DNA of 64,000 nucleotides from Bacillota bacterium (GCA_019422105.1 JAHZDZ010000007.1:105971-169970); one strand, 5' to 3'; shown: positions 35,907-45,527, counted from the first letter of the stretch. The notes: generated from the letters alone by a model not told the origin. Numbers and translations are program-made.

Positions 35907-36527
35907 TGCCAATCCCCCTTTTTATTTCCCGCTATAAAAAAATAGGTCTATAAAATAATTACAGTAATGCAAAATTACTCAATATAATTGCATAAAAACG
36001 CACATCACCGATTGATATGACGCACATCAGACAATTTGTTAATCATTATACAATCATTGTGAAATATCTACATATTTCAGGCGAAAATATCATGATTTTT
36101 TATATTGAATTATAAACTTAATTTCAAATAATTGCAATATGTTTTTGCATCTTTTGCTATATTTTGTTTTTCTATGAAAAACAATTGATTTTATAGGGAA
36201 AAATGTATTTATTTTACAGCCCTGCAAATTGAGTTTTTATAAGAATTATATAAACCCTGCCGCCTCCCTACAGACATTATTTTTTATTTATATGTAAAAA
36301 CGTCAGTCCATCACAGTCCTGCCGCCATACAGACAGTGAGAAAGGAGAAAAACGGAACCTTCGATATGCTCCCCTGCGCATTGACATGCATCCCCATTGC
36401 TTATAGACTGTAAAGGACATTGCAACATAGAAGTTTTCATTATCTTTATACAAATTTTCCGATTTTTTTGTAATTGTTGTCACACAACCCCAATTTATCA
36501 GTCTAATCATATGGAGGTGTAAATAAA
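35907..36527. other. Long divergent intergenic region with operator-like direct repeats
   Basis: About 620 bp, very AT-rich. ACGCACATCA occurs twice in direct orientation at 35998-36007 and 36020-36029, 22 bp apart, i.e. two helical turns. ATGCAAAATTA/TAATTGCAT form a nearby dyad. These lie about 90-125 bp upstream of the D-aminoacylase start. No small gene is recognised. Confidence 0.4.
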
Positions 36528-37373
36528 ATGAAGGATTCGCAAGAAACAAATGCATTGATCGAAAAAGCCGTTTTAGGCAACCAAAAAGCTTTGGAATTAC
36601 TCCTGTCAGAGATACAGGATATGGTGTTCAACCTTTCCCTGAGGATGCTGGGCACAGTACAGGACGCTGAGGATGCCGCACAGGAAATCTTTGTCAAGGT
36701 AATGACAAGTCTTTCTTCCTTTCGTCACGAGAGCAGTTTTTCTACCTGGGTATTCCGTATCGCTGTCAATCACTTGAGGGACTATCGAAAAAATATGTTC
36801 TCCCGTCAGCCCTTAAGCTTCGAATATTACGGCATGGACATCCTTCACGGCAATGATACGCCCATTCCCGATATGACCGGCGACGTAGACCGCGAACTGC
36901 TTGCCAGAGAATTAAAGCTTTCCTGTACAAATGTGATGCTCCAGTGTCTGGATGCGGAAAGCCGCTGTATTTTTATATTGGGCACAATGTTTCATCTTGA
37001 CAGCCGCATTGCGGCGGAAATACTCGATATATCCCCTGATGCCTACCGTCAAAGGCTGTCACGCATACGTAAAAAGGTAGCGGCCTTTCTCGGTGAATAC
37101 TGCGGCCTTGGCGGAAGCAGTCGCTGCTCCTGCCTCAAAAGGGTGGATTACGCTATCGTCAATCACCGCATCGTACCGGAAAGGCCGGAATATTTACAGA
37201 TGGAAAAATGCAGCTGCCGGGACATAATTACGTTTATCGAAACAATGGATGAGCTTGACGAGCTGTCACAGGTATTCTCAGATCTTCCGGCATACCGCTC
37301 ACCGCTGAAGGCCTCCTCCTTTATTCAGGAAATGATTTCCACAAAAAAGTTTCAGAACATACTGCATACATAA
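36528..37373 (+). CDS. ECF-like RNA polymerase sigma factor with Cys-containing C-terminal extension
   Basis: A 281-residue protein. Region 2 is MVFNLSLRMLGTVQDAEDAAQEIFVKVMTSLSSFRHESSFSTWVFRIAVNHLRDYRK, region 4 is CLDAESRCIFILGTMFHLDSRIAAEILDISPDAYRQRLSRIRKKV. A 90-residue tail then carries Cys clusters (RCSCLK, KCSCRD) and might bind a metal or an effector. GGAGGTG precedes the ATG. No anti-sigma gene adjoins it; regulation may reside in the tail. The DUF2461 gene follows 12 bp later. Confidence 0.85.
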   Translation: MKDSQETNALIEKAVLGNQKALELLLSEIQDMVFNLSLRMLGTVQDAEDAAQEIFVKVMTSLSSFRHESSFSTWVFRIAVNHLRDYRKNMFSRQPLSFEYYGMDILHGNDTPIPDMTGDVDRELLARELKLSCTNVMLQCLDAESRCIFILGTMFHLDSRIAAEILDISPDAYRQRLSRIRKKVAAFLGEYCGLGGSSRCSCLKRVDYAIVNHRIVPERPEYLQMEKCSCRDIITFIETMDELDELSQVFSDLPAYRSPLKASSFIQEMISTKKFQNILHT

Positions 37374-37385
37374 GGAGTTGATAAA

Positions 37386-38066
37386 ATGAATACAGAATTT
37401 ATGCTCCACTATCTTTCAGAGCTGGAGCGCAATAATGACAGAGAATGGTTCCATGCCAACAAAGAACAGTATAAAACAGCAGTATACTATTTCGAGGATC
37501 TGGTACAAAGCCTTATGACAGAGCTTGGCAAAACCGATGAGAATATACTGGGCTTCAAACCTAAGGATTTAACCTTCAAGCTTATGAGGGACACCCGCTT
37601 CAGCCATGACAAGTCCCCCTATCTTCCCGCCTTTCGTGCCCATATATCCTCAAAGGGTAAACGCCCGGTCCCTGTGGGATACTATATAATGATACGCCCT
37701 GATAACCGTTCCTTTTTAGGCGGCGGTCTTTTTGCGGACGTTTTTCCAGACGCGACTGCCATGGTACGGCAGTATATTTCCACTCACGGACAGCAATGGC
37801 AGGAGGTAATTACCGCTCCCTCTTTTGTAAAATACTTTACCGTCAAAGGGGCCACCCTTAAAAATGTGCCGCGGGGCTATGACGCAGACCATCCCCAGGC
37901 AGATTATCTGAAAATGAAAAGCTGGTATCTGGAATACCCTATAAATGACAATGAAATAAGAGAGGAAAAATTTCTGTCAGCAGCCGTAAACATCTTTCTT
38001 GCCATGCGCCCCTTTAACAGCTTTCTGAATGCAGCGTTAAAGGACTTTGAAATGCCAAAACGTTAA
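37386..38066 (+). CDS. DUF2461 family protein
   Basis: A 226-residue cytosolic protein with the DUF2461 pattern: ELERNNDREWFHANKEQY, FKLMRDTRFSHDKSPYLPAFRAHIS and GGGLFADVFPDATAMVRQYIS. AAGGAG precedes the ATG and only 12 bp separate it from the sigma factor gene, so they are cotranscribed. The biochemical function is unknown. Confidence 0.85.
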   Translation: MNTEFMLHYLSELERNNDREWFHANKEQYKTAVYYFEDLVQSLMTELGKTDENILGFKPKDLTFKLMRDTRFSHDKSPYLPAFRAHISSKGKRPVPVGYYIMIRPDNRSFLGGGLFADVFPDATAMVRQYISTHGQQWQEVITAPSFVKYFTVKGATLKNVPRGYDADHPQADYLKMKSWYLEYPINDNEIREEKFLSAAVNIFLAMRPFNSFLNAALKDFEMPKR

Positions 38067-38153
38067 ATTCCGCCGGTATACGAAAAAGCTTTTGACACGC
38101 TTCCCGGAAATAGGATTTAAAATAGGAAATAATAAAAATAGATGCCCCTCAAT

Positions 38154-38178
38154 AATAGCCGTATTGCGGCTATTTTTT
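38154..38178 (+). terminator. Terminator after the DUF2461 gene
   Basis: AATAGCCG-TATTG-CGGCTATT followed by T residues. Confidence 0.8.
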
Positions 38179-38335
38179 GTATCATGATAAAGCCGGAATT
38201 CTCAAAGGACATTGTGATGCACTTCCACGCCGAATAAAAGTCCCATGATAAAGTATAAAGAATCCCCTGCCATCATAAAATAAATCAAGCGGTAGTTTAC
38301 GGCCTGCGATATGTTGCTGAATGGAGGACAAAATC

Positions 38336-39034
38336 ATGTGGATGAAAAAAAAATTGGGAATATGGTGTATGGTACTGGCACTTTGTATATTGACTACCGG
38401 CATCGCCCAGTATGATATCAAAACCTTGGAAACAGTACCTACTGCGGTTTATTCACAAGGCTCCAGGGGGGATATTGTCCGCCAGATACAGCAAAGATTG
38501 AGCGACTGGGGTTATTACAGCGGCAGTATAGACGGCATTTTCGGCAGCGGAACTGTATCGGCGGTAAAGGAATTTCAGTCCAATAACGGACTCGTCGCTG
38601 ACGGCATTGTAGGAAGCGCGACGCTGGAAGCCCTCGGCATATCAGACACCGCCACACCTCCCACGGCAGATACAATATCAGAAAGTGAGCTCCGCCTTCT
38701 GGCAGCCGCTATTCATGGAGAAGCCAGGGGAGAGCCTTATGAGGGACAGGTGGCAATCGGCGGCGTCATTTTAAATCGTGTTGCAAGTCCTGACTTTCCC
38801 AACACCATATCCGGTGTCATTTATCAAAGGGGCGCCTTTGATGCGGTTAAGGACGGCCAGATAAATCTGGAGCCAAACGATTCCGCCTTTCGTGCTGCCC
38901 AGGATGCGCTCAACGGGTGGGATCCTTCAGAGGGTGCCCTCTATTATTGGAATCCCGCAACCGCCACCAGCAGATGGATTTGGTCTGTGCCCATCACCAA
39001 AAGTATTGGAAGACATGTTTTCGGAACAAAATAG
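38336..39034 (+). CDS. SleB-like spore cortex-lytic/cell-wall hydrolase
   Basis: A 232-residue secreted protein: hydrophobic signal segment, a peptidoglycan-binding domain (GDIVRQIQQRLSDWGYYSGSIDGIFG...SNNGLVADGIVG, residues about 42-95), then a Hydrolase_2 (SleB/CwlJ) domain with the catalytic Glu in IHGEARGEPYEGQVAIGGVILNRV. GGAGG 8 bp upstream puts the start at 38336. It should degrade cortex peptidoglycan on germination; a vegetative wall hydrolase is possible. Confidence 0.88.
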   Translation: MWMKKKLGIWCMVLALCILTTGIAQYDIKTLETVPTAVYSQGSRGDIVRQIQQRLSDWGYYSGSIDGIFGSGTVSAVKEFQSNNGLVADGIVGSATLEALGISDTATPPTADTISESELRLLAAAIHGEARGEPYEGQVAIGGVILNRVASPDFPNTISGVIYQRGAFDAVKDGQINLEPNDSAFRAAQDALNGWDPSEGALYYWNPATATSRWIWSVPITKSIGRHVFGTK

Positions 39035-39982
39035 CACCTATGATGTAAAGTAATTCTGCCATATAAAGAGATGATTAAAATAAATTCAGCAGACGTTACC
39101 ATCATGATTCACTGCTATATAACGGCAGCACAAAAAAGCACAGTAAGAAAGCATGTTAATTTCAGCGTCACAAGAAAACACAAAAGAAAAGAAGCTTAAT
39201 GATGCAAGCTTTTTTGAATGAAACAGAAGTATAAAGCCCTGTTTTTTCACACAAGGATTCTTCATGGTCAGCACCTTGCTTTGCAAGGTTCGCAGCGCTC
39301 GGCATGTTATCTTCCGTGCTGCTGCTTTGAAATCAGGGCTTTTTCTTGAGGGTCTTCTGCAAATAACATTTGCGGAAAACCGTTAAACGAACAAAGCCCA
39401 TTTTGAGAATTCCACTCGGGGCGCTGTGCTCCAAACCCCATTTATTGATGGGTTAAATAGGTTTATTGACAGCTTGGAAGCTTGATTTATTTTTCAAGCT
39501 TTTTTTGCGTTATTGCAAATATTGCTTTCTCAAGCCAAAGCTGCTTGGAAATCAGGCTTTCCTTCCGGATATCATTATTTTACTCTCCCGATTAGCCTGA
39601 TTTCATTCGGGTCTTTTGGAATCCAACAACGGTTGATGCTTTTTACAGCACTTTATCCCATATTTTTTAATATGCCGGGAATCGCAGTGTAATTTATGAC
39701 GGCATATGCATTTTTTATAACGCCAATCCTCTTTTGCAAAGATAAACGCTTTTTCTTATCATAAGATCAAATTCCTCTGTAAAGGGCATTCGCCGCAGTA
39801 TGTAAAACGCTAATTTGTGCGGCTGTGGCTAAGGTTTTCCTTGTCTTTTGTGTCCATACTGCATATAATGAAATAGTGCATTTATCAGGCGGCAAAATTA
39901 TTTGATATGCCTGCGGGCATTATTGCCCGCCCTTTCATATATATATATTAAATATGTTTTATAACTGAAAAGAGGGATTATT
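39035..39982. repeat. 950-bp gap with decayed family A element A4 and hairpins
   Basis: No credible gene. Hairpins GAAGCTTA...GCAAGCTTTTTT (39191-39215) and GAAGCTTG...CAAGCTTTTTTT (39477-39507) bracket a minus-oriented family A end (CTGTCAATAAACC at 39462-39474). The segment 39238-39380 resembles 1868-1925. A GCGGGCA/TGCCCGC hairpin (39913-39930) lies 52 bp before ddl. The promoter of ddl-murI should be here but I could not pick it with confidence. Confidence 0.45.
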
Positions 39983-41047
39983 TTGAATAAAAAAACCGTA
40001 GCAGTCATATTTGGGGGGCAGTCCTCAGAGCATGAGGTATCCAGAACATCTGCCTCTACTATTATTTCCAATATGGATCCGGATAAGTATTTTATCATAC
40101 CCCTTGGTATTACCAGGGAAGGAAAATGGATGATATATAACGGCCCTGTTGACAACATTAAAAACGGCGAATGGGAAAAATATGGCACACCTGCAGTCAT
40201 CAGCCCTGACGCTACAAACAGGGGTATTCTTAAAATCGTAGGAAACAAGGTAAAGGTTATTCCAGTTGATGTTATCTTTCCCGTGCTCCACGGTTTATAC
40301 GGGGAGGACGGAACCGTTCAGGGCCTATTTGAACTGGCTCAGATACCCTATGTGGGCTGCGGCGTTCTCGCCTCCAGTGTTTCCATGGATAAAGTTTATA
40401 CAAAAATTATCGCCAAAAACGCCAAAATTCATCAGGCAAAATATGAGCTTGTGATGGATTATCAGTTAAAACGTATAAAACCCACCCTCACCAGGATTGA
40501 GAAAAAAATAGGCTACCCCTGCTTTATTAAGCCTTCTAACGCCGGATCCTCCGTGGGTATTACCAAGGCTCATAACAAAGAGGAGCTGATAGACGGACTG
40601 AAGCTGGCGGCAGAGCATGACAGGAAGATACTGGTAGAACAGGCCATCATTGGTCATGAGCTGGAATGCTCTGTTCTCGGAAACGGCAACAATATAAAGG
40701 CCTCCGGCGTGGGAGAGGTACTTGCGGCGGAAGAATTTTACACCTATGACGCAAAATACAACAACGCGGAGAGCAAAACCGTTATACCGGCGGAAATTCC
40801 GTCAGAGAAAGCGGCAGAAATACAAAAAACCGCAATTAAGATATTTAAGGCTGTTGACGGCAAAGGCTTTGCCCGAGTAGATTTCTTTCTGGAAAAGGAA
40901 ACTGGCAGGGTTGTATTCAATGAACTCAACACAATTCCCGGTTTTACCTCCATCAGTATGTATCCAAAGCTTTGGGAAGCCGCCGGAAAGCCAATCAGCG
41001 AGCTGGTGGATAATCTGATAAGCCTGGCAATGGGAGAAGAAATTTAA
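39983..41047 (+). CDS. ddl: D-alanine--D-alanine ligase
   Basis: A 354-residue ATP-grasp enzyme. VIFGGQSSEHEVS at the N terminus, VLHGLYGEDGTVQGLFEL, PCFIKPSNAGSSVGI, the omega-loop EEFYTYDAKYNN typical of D-Ala-D-Ala rather than VanA-type ligases, and VFNELNTIPGFTS. TTG start with AGAGGG upstream. Cotranscribed with murI 15 bp downstream: one operon feeding D-Ala-D-Ala and D-Glu into peptidoglycan. Confidence 0.95.
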   Translation: MNKKTVAVIFGGQSSEHEVSRTSASTIISNMDPDKYFIIPLGITREGKWMIYNGPVDNIKNGEWEKYGTPAVISPDATNRGILKIVGNKVKVIPVDVIFPVLHGLYGEDGTVQGLFELAQIPYVGCGVLASSVSMDKVYTKIIAKNAKIHQAKYELVMDYQLKRIKPTLTRIEKKIGYPCFIKPSNAGSSVGITKAHNKEELIDGLKLAAEHDRKILVEQAIIGHELECSVLGNGNNIKASGVGEVLAAEEFYTYDAKYNNAESKTVIPAEIPSEKAAEIQKTAIKIFKAVDGKGFARVDFFLEKETGRVVFNELNTIPGFTSISMYPKLWEAAGKPISELVDNLISLAMGEEI

Positions 41048-41062
41048 GCGGAGGAAAATGAC

Positions 41063-41866
41063 ATGGATAACAGACCCATAGGTATTTTCGACTCCGGTGT
41101 CGGCGGCTTGACAGTCGTCAAGGAAGTCATGCGCAGAATGCCTGATGAAAAAATCGTTTATTTTGGGGATACAGCCAGAGTTCCCTATGGCAGCAAGTCA
41201 AAAGAAACTGTCACAAAATTTTCCAGACAGGACATTCATTTTCTTCTGGAAAATAATGTGAAGGCAATTATTATCGCCTGCAATACCGTCAGCTCCAACA
41301 GTCTTGATGCCTTGACAGAGGATTTTGACATTCCATTATTCGGTGTGGTAAAGCCGGGTGTGGAGGAAGCTGTCAAAAGCACAAAAAATAAAAAAATAGG
41401 TGTGATCGGAACTGCCGCCACGATACGAAGCGGCGCTTATGAAAAAATGATAACGGATAAGAATACGGATATACAGGTTTATTCCAAACCCTGCCCCCTT
41501 TTTGTCCCTCTGGTGGAGGAGGGATGGACTGAAAATGAGATTGCTTATCTGACGGCCCAAAAATATTTGGAGGAGTTGAAGGGCAAAGGGATAGATTCCC
41601 TTGTGCTTGGCTGTACACACTATCCTCTCCTGAAAAAGTGCATAGGTGAAACTGTGGGAGAAGCAGTCACACTGGTGGACCCGGCCTGTGCCACAGCAGT
41701 TTTAGTGGAAAAGTACCTAGAGGAGCACAGCATGAAAAACGACGAGGGCATAAAGCACGATTACCGTTTTTATGTGAGCGATATCACTGATAAATTCGAA
41801 TTAATAAGTAAAAAAGCTCTTGCAGAAACCTTTTCGGCCAAGAAAATTAATATTGAACAATACTGA
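41063..41866 (+). CDS. murI: Glutamate racemase
   Basis: A 267-residue racemase: PIGIFDSGVGGLTVVKEV, GDTARVPYGSKS, catalytic Cys in IIACNTVSSNS and in LVLGCTHYPLL. It produces D-glutamate for peptidoglycan. GGAGG precedes the ATG. Coupled to ddl. Confidence 0.95.
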   Translation: MDNRPIGIFDSGVGGLTVVKEVMRRMPDEKIVYFGDTARVPYGSKSKETVTKFSRQDIHFLLENNVKAIIIACNTVSSNSLDALTEDFDIPLFGVVKPGVEEAVKSTKNKKIGVIGTAATIRSGAYEKMITDKNTDIQVYSKPCPLFVPLVEEGWTENEIAYLTAQKYLEELKGKGIDSLVLGCTHYPLLKKCIGETVGEAVTLVDPACATAVLVEKYLEEHSMKNDEGIKHDYRFYVSDITDKFELISKKALAETFSAKKINIEQY

Positions 41867-41868
41867 AC

Positions 41869-41993
41869 AATAGCCGCAGCGTGGCTATTGTTACGGAATG
41901 AACTGTTTTTTCATTCATTCCGTTTCCTTATTTTTTTATTGCCGCAGCGTGGCTATTGTTACGGAATGAACTGTTTTTTTATTCATTCCGTTT
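41869..41993 (+). terminator. Tandemly duplicated double terminator after murI
   Basis: A 53-bp unit is present at 41873-41925 and 41941-41993 with one mismatch. Each unit contains hairpin GCCGCAGCGTGGC (extended by AATA/TATT in the first) and ACGGAATGAA/TTCATTCCGT. Only 15 T-rich bp separate them, so this is a duplication without an inserted element. Confidence 0.75.
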
Positions 41994-42042
41994 TCTATTG
42001 GCAAAAAATCAAAACGGTTGTTTTCAGCAAATAAAAATACAA

Positions 42043-42068
42043 AAAGCCAGGGCATATGCCCTGGCTTT
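42043..42068 (-). terminator. 26-bp perfect palindrome
   Basis: AAAGCCAGGGCAT and its exact reverse complement are contiguous. A T-rich tail exists on the minus-strand side (TTTTTGTATTTTTATT), yet no minus-strand gene lies upstream, so its role is unclear. Confidence 0.45.
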
Positions 42069-42453
42069 ACTAAGGGGAAGAAGTATAAAGGATGTTATCA
42101 TATGGGGGGAAATAACACCCTAAATTATAGTTCAATTTTTAAAAAGAGTTTTTCTCTTTAAAAATTGGACTAATAACAGTATTGCCCCATGAGCGTTTTT
42201 TATACATGTTTTTAATAAAAAATCATTGACAAAATATATTTTTTTGCATTATATTTAAAACACAAAGTTCTAAAATGAATACATAGCATAGATTTTTAAA
42301 TGAAACTTCATGTAAAACAAGACATTTCTCAAAAACCTATAAAAATTGTTCCTATTTAGATTATCACAGCTGTTTTTACTTAAATTTCTTCTAAAATCAT
42401 CTATGGGATAATCTATTCTTAAATTAATTCATTTTTAAAAAAGGAAAATTTGA
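42069..42453. other. AT-rich region upstream of the APC permease
   Basis: About 385 bp, very AT-rich, with no gene recognised. Confidence 0.35.
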
Positions 42454-42501
42454 ATGGTAACCATTTACCGAAGGAGGCACGGTAGCTTTAGTCCACAGTA
42501 G
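42454..42501 (+). CDS. Candidate 15-codon leader peptide upstream of the permease
   Basis: ATG with AAGGA 9 bp upstream encodes MVTIYRRRHGSFSPQ, including three consecutive Arg codons (CGA AGG AGG) and His, ending 65 bp before the permease. GGTAA/TTACC can form a small hairpin over its first codons. A translation-sensing leader for an amino acid permease is plausible but the case is weak. Confidence 0.3.
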   Translation: MVTIYRRRHGSFSPQ

Positions 42502-42566
42502 ATTCGCTTTAAGGTTTATAGGTGTCCTTACAAGCCTAAATTTATCATTTACTGGGGTGTATAAAA

Positions 42567-43973
42567 ATGAAAAAGGAACAATCATTGCAAAAAGCGTTTA
42601 AAACAAAGGATGTATTAGCACTTGCCTTCGGAACCATGATTGGTTGGGGCTGGATTATGCTATCCGGTTCCTGGGCATCAACAGCGGGAATGCTCGGGGC
42701 AATTATCGCCTATGTAATCGGAGCTTTATTATGCGTTTTTGTGGGCCTGGCCTATGCTGAGCTTACACCCGCTATTCCCTGCACCGGCGGAAGTGTTGTA
42801 TTTTCCTACAAATCTATGGGTTACTGGCCGGCAGTCATAGCCGGACTTGCTACCTCCTTTGCCTATCTGGGTGTGGCAGCCTGGGAAGGTCCGGCTTTTG
42901 CCACGGCAGTTGACTATGTTATTCCAATACCAAAAATCGGTTTTCTTTGGACAATACAGGAGTATGATGTCTATGCCTCCTGGGCATTAGCGGCGATTGC
43001 CGCCTCTGTCATCATTACTGTGATCAATATAAAGGGAGCAAAGGAAGCGGCTGTTTTCCAGACCGTCGCAACCCTTGGCATCATTGTAGTGGGTGTGCTT
43101 TTTTTGGGCGGCAGTGTCGCCTTTGGAAGCGCAGAGTATGCAAAGCCCCTGTTTACAGACATAAAGGGGTTCTCCAGCGTTTTGCTTATGGTTCCTGCCA
43201 TGTTTGTAGGCTTTGATGTTATTCCGCAGTCTGCCGGTGAGATGGACGTTCCCCTGAAAAAAATACCGGGACTTCTCATATTGTCTATCTGTGCGGCGGC
43301 AGCATGGTATATGCTGATGATATTTGCAACCTGTATGTCTGCCCCCGCTGATGTCAGGCTAAACGGCTCAATCCCTGTGGCCGACGCCATGGCATACGCA
43401 TTCAAAAGCCCTCTCTGGGGCAAAGTCTGTATCATAGGCGCGCTATGCGGAATTGTAACAAGCTGGAACGGCTTCCTATTCGGCGCTGCAAGGGTATTAT
43501 ATTCCCTGGCTAACGCTAAAATGCTTCCCGCCTTCCTGGCGGATATCCATCCGAAATACCACACGCCTTATAAGGCGGTCATCGTCTGCGGCATTCTCTC
43601 CACCTTTTCCTGTCTCCTGGGAAAAGGCGCCTTAACCTGGTTTGTAAACGCCAGTTCCTTCGGCGTTGTCATCATGTATATGATGGTGGCCCTCTCCTTC
43701 ATTTTCCTGCGAAAACGTTACCCTCACCTGAAACGTCCCTATAAAATTAAAAGAGCCGGATTTGTCGGCGCCATGGCAGTCGGCGTAGCGATTTTTTTCG
43801 CTTATCTGTATCTTCCTATGGGGCCAAGCCCTTTAGTTCCCATCGAATGGTGCTTTGTCCTGGGCTGGTTTCTACTGGGGCTTCTGCTCGCTGTCTATGC
43901 AAAGAAAAGATACTGCTCTACAACTGATATCGAACGGGAACAAAGCCTCTTTGGAGATAATTTAAACGGATAA
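42567..43973 (+). CDS. APC superfamily amino acid permease
   Basis: A 468-residue transporter with about 12 membrane segments. TM1 has LALAFGTMIGWGWIMLSG, the APC-type GxG substrate-binding kink; TM6 region VPAMFVGFDVIPQSAGEM and the loop FKSPLWGKVCIIGALCGIVTSWNGFLFGAARVLYSLA are typical. GGGGTG precedes the ATG. The amino acid is not evident; the upstream Arg-rich leader hints at a basic one. Confidence 0.88.
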   Translation: MKKEQSLQKAFKTKDVLALAFGTMIGWGWIMLSGSWASTAGMLGAIIAYVIGALLCVFVGLAYAELTPAIPCTGGSVVFSYKSMGYWPAVIAGLATSFAYLGVAAWEGPAFATAVDYVIPIPKIGFLWTIQEYDVYASWALAAIAASVIITVINIKGAKEAAVFQTVATLGIIVVGVLFLGGSVAFGSAEYAKPLFTDIKGFSSVLLMVPAMFVGFDVIPQSAGEMDVPLKKIPGLLILSICAAAAWYMLMIFATCMSAPADVRLNGSIPVADAMAYAFKSPLWGKVCIIGALCGIVTSWNGFLFGAARVLYSLANAKMLPAFLADIHPKYHTPYKAVIVCGILSTFSCLLGKGALTWFVNASSFGVVIMYMMVALSFIFLRKRYPHLKRPYKIKRAGFVGAMAVGVAIFFAYLYLPMGPSPLVPIEWCFVLGWFLLGLLLAVYAKKRYCSTTDIEREQSLFGDNLNG

Positions 43974-44186
43974 TATCAATATATACCTTTTGGGTTTCAC
44001 GAAAGGCAATTGCAGCTTTATCCCGAGAAAACTGCTTTATAGCTTGGGCCCAGCCCAAGCTCACCCGTTTTTCCGTTTTTTGTAACATGCGGGAAGTCAG
44101 GCAATGCGTGGTTTCACCAGAGCCGGAGAAAGCCTCTGAGGGGCTTTAGGGACAAGTCCCTGGGAAGTTTATTCTTTACGACAAAA
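43974..44186. repeat. Intergenic modules after the permease
   Basis: Non-coding; carries GCTTGGGC/GCCCAAGC and AGGGAC/GTCCCT stems of the kind seen in other gaps. Between the terminator ending at 44212 and 44439 nothing further is recognised. Confidence 0.4.
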
Positions 44187-44212
44187 AGGGAGACTGATAA
44201 ATCAGTCTCCCT
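44187..44212. terminator. Perfect inverted repeat after the permease
   Basis: AGGGAGACTGAT-AA-ATCAGTCTCCCT, 12-bp stem; position fits a terminator although the T tail is weak. Confidence 0.55.
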
Positions 44213-44439
44213 ATCTGTTTTGCTTTCATACGGCAATGGTGTTGCAAGCATATCGGAAAAAGATAATATTTTTGTACACTCTAAAGGATAATCAAAAAAA
44301 TCATGCACAAATCCGACCTTTCTTATCTCTTGAGAACCAAAGTGTCCTGTGCTAAAATGGAGGATAGCCGCAGAAAAGTTGCTTGAGTGAACTGTTCTAA
44401 ACATTTATGATTACATGGTTTAAACAAAGGAGAGTCAAT

Positions 44440-45021
44440 ATGGGCAGTAAAATACGTTTTATTGAAAATAGCGATATAAATAGCGTTTTGGATATCTATT
44501 CGCCATATATTAAAAGCACGGCCATTACCTTTGAATATGACGTCCCTGATGTAATGGAATTTACCGCCAGAGTAAGGAAAATTACGAAGCAGTTTCCTTG
44601 GCTGGTATACGAGGAGGAAGGGTCTGTAAAGGGCTACGCCTACGCCTCCCCTATGCACGAGCGTACCGCTTATCAGTGGAATGCAGAATTATCCGTCTAC
44701 TTAAATGAAAATATACAGTCAAAAGGTATCGGAAAAAAACTTTACCGCGCTTTAATAGAGCTGTTATACGCACAGGGCTACCAAAGCCTGTATTCCTGCA
44801 TTGCTCTGCCCAATGAAAAGAGTATGCATCTTCATCAATCATTTGGCTTTGAGCAGGCGGCTCTTTATCCGAAAAGTGGATTCAAATTCCATAAATGGTA
44901 TGATGTTGTATGGCTCTACAGACCAATCGGCTCCTACACGGACAATCTGCCCTATCCAATTCCAATTACGGATCTGGATGAAAATGTAAAACGGGAAATA
45001 CTGGAAAGATTTGCGGTATGA
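44440..45021 (+). CDS. GNAT acetyltransferase, phosphinothricin acetyltransferase-like
   Basis: A 193-residue N-acetyltransferase. IDSVLDIYSPYI-type N terminus, FTARVRKITKQFPWLVYEEEGSVKGYAYASP, the acetyl-CoA loop ENIQSKGIGKKLYRALIELL, and HQSFGFEQAALYPKSGFKFHKWYDVVWLYR, all as in the Pat/YncA group. AAAGGAGAG precedes the ATG at 44440. Such enzymes acetylate phosphinothricin, methionine sulfoximine or related amines. Confidence 0.85.
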   Translation: MGSKIRFIENSDINSVLDIYSPYIKSTAITFEYDVPDVMEFTARVRKITKQFPWLVYEEEGSVKGYAYASPMHERTAYQWNAELSVYLNENIQSKGIGKKLYRALIELLYAQGYQSLYSCIALPNEKSMHLHQSFGFEQAALYPKSGFKFHKWYDVVWLYRPIGSYTDNLPYPIPITDLDENVKREILERFAV

Positions 45022-45527
45022 ATGCATAGCTTAAGCCAAACGCAGTAAAATAAATAATTGGAAATAATCTGGCAATACCAGGAAGACCGATGAAAGATAG
45101 GGGTATGCTTCCGGCCCATTCCAAAGAATACAAAAAAAGCTTGAGAAATCAAGCTTTCGGACTGTAGAAAAATCTATTTTGAACTTTGGGCTTTGCCAAA
45201 CCCCCTCCGACTTAAAAAAGTCGGATAAAAATTTTATCGGAAATCTGCGCTGACCTATTTGAAGCTTCGGTTTATCCCCTTCAAAGGGCTGCGGAAGCGG
45301 GCAGCTCCCACGGGTTTGAAGCGCTGAAAACCTGAGAAATCAAGCTTTTTTTAATATACTTACTCTTGTTTTTCAATTTGAAAACTCTCTCTTTCTGTAT
45401 TCGCCTTAAGATTTTGCCTTCCTAATATCAAACCCTCTTTATAGCAGCCCTTTTCCTTCAGACCTTTTATAGGCTTACAGCAAAAAGAAGTGTCCTTATT
45501 AATTTTTATTCTATTCTCCGCTTTCCA
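45022..45527. repeat. Convergent gap containing family A element A3
   Basis: The sequence TGAGAAATCAAGCTTT occurs at 45142-45157 (as the arm of a terminator hairpin with AAAAAAAGCT before it) and at 45333-45348 (followed by more T). Between them lies a 175-bp element starting CGGACTGTAGAAAAATC and holding TCCGACTT/AAGTCGGA and GAAGC/GCTTC stems. The rest of the gap holds no gene. Confidence 0.5.

Noticed and set aside
39983..41047. Vancomycin-resistance-type D-Ala-D-Lac or D-Ala-D-Ser ligase
   Set aside because: The omega-loop reads EFYTYDAKY as in ordinary D-Ala-D-Ala ligases, and no vanH, vanX or vanT genes are present.
42421..42566. Possible riboswitch or T-box before the APC permease
   Set aside because: No T-box core sequence, specifier arrangement or known riboswitch motif could be recognised; only a small hairpin and a possible leader ORF.
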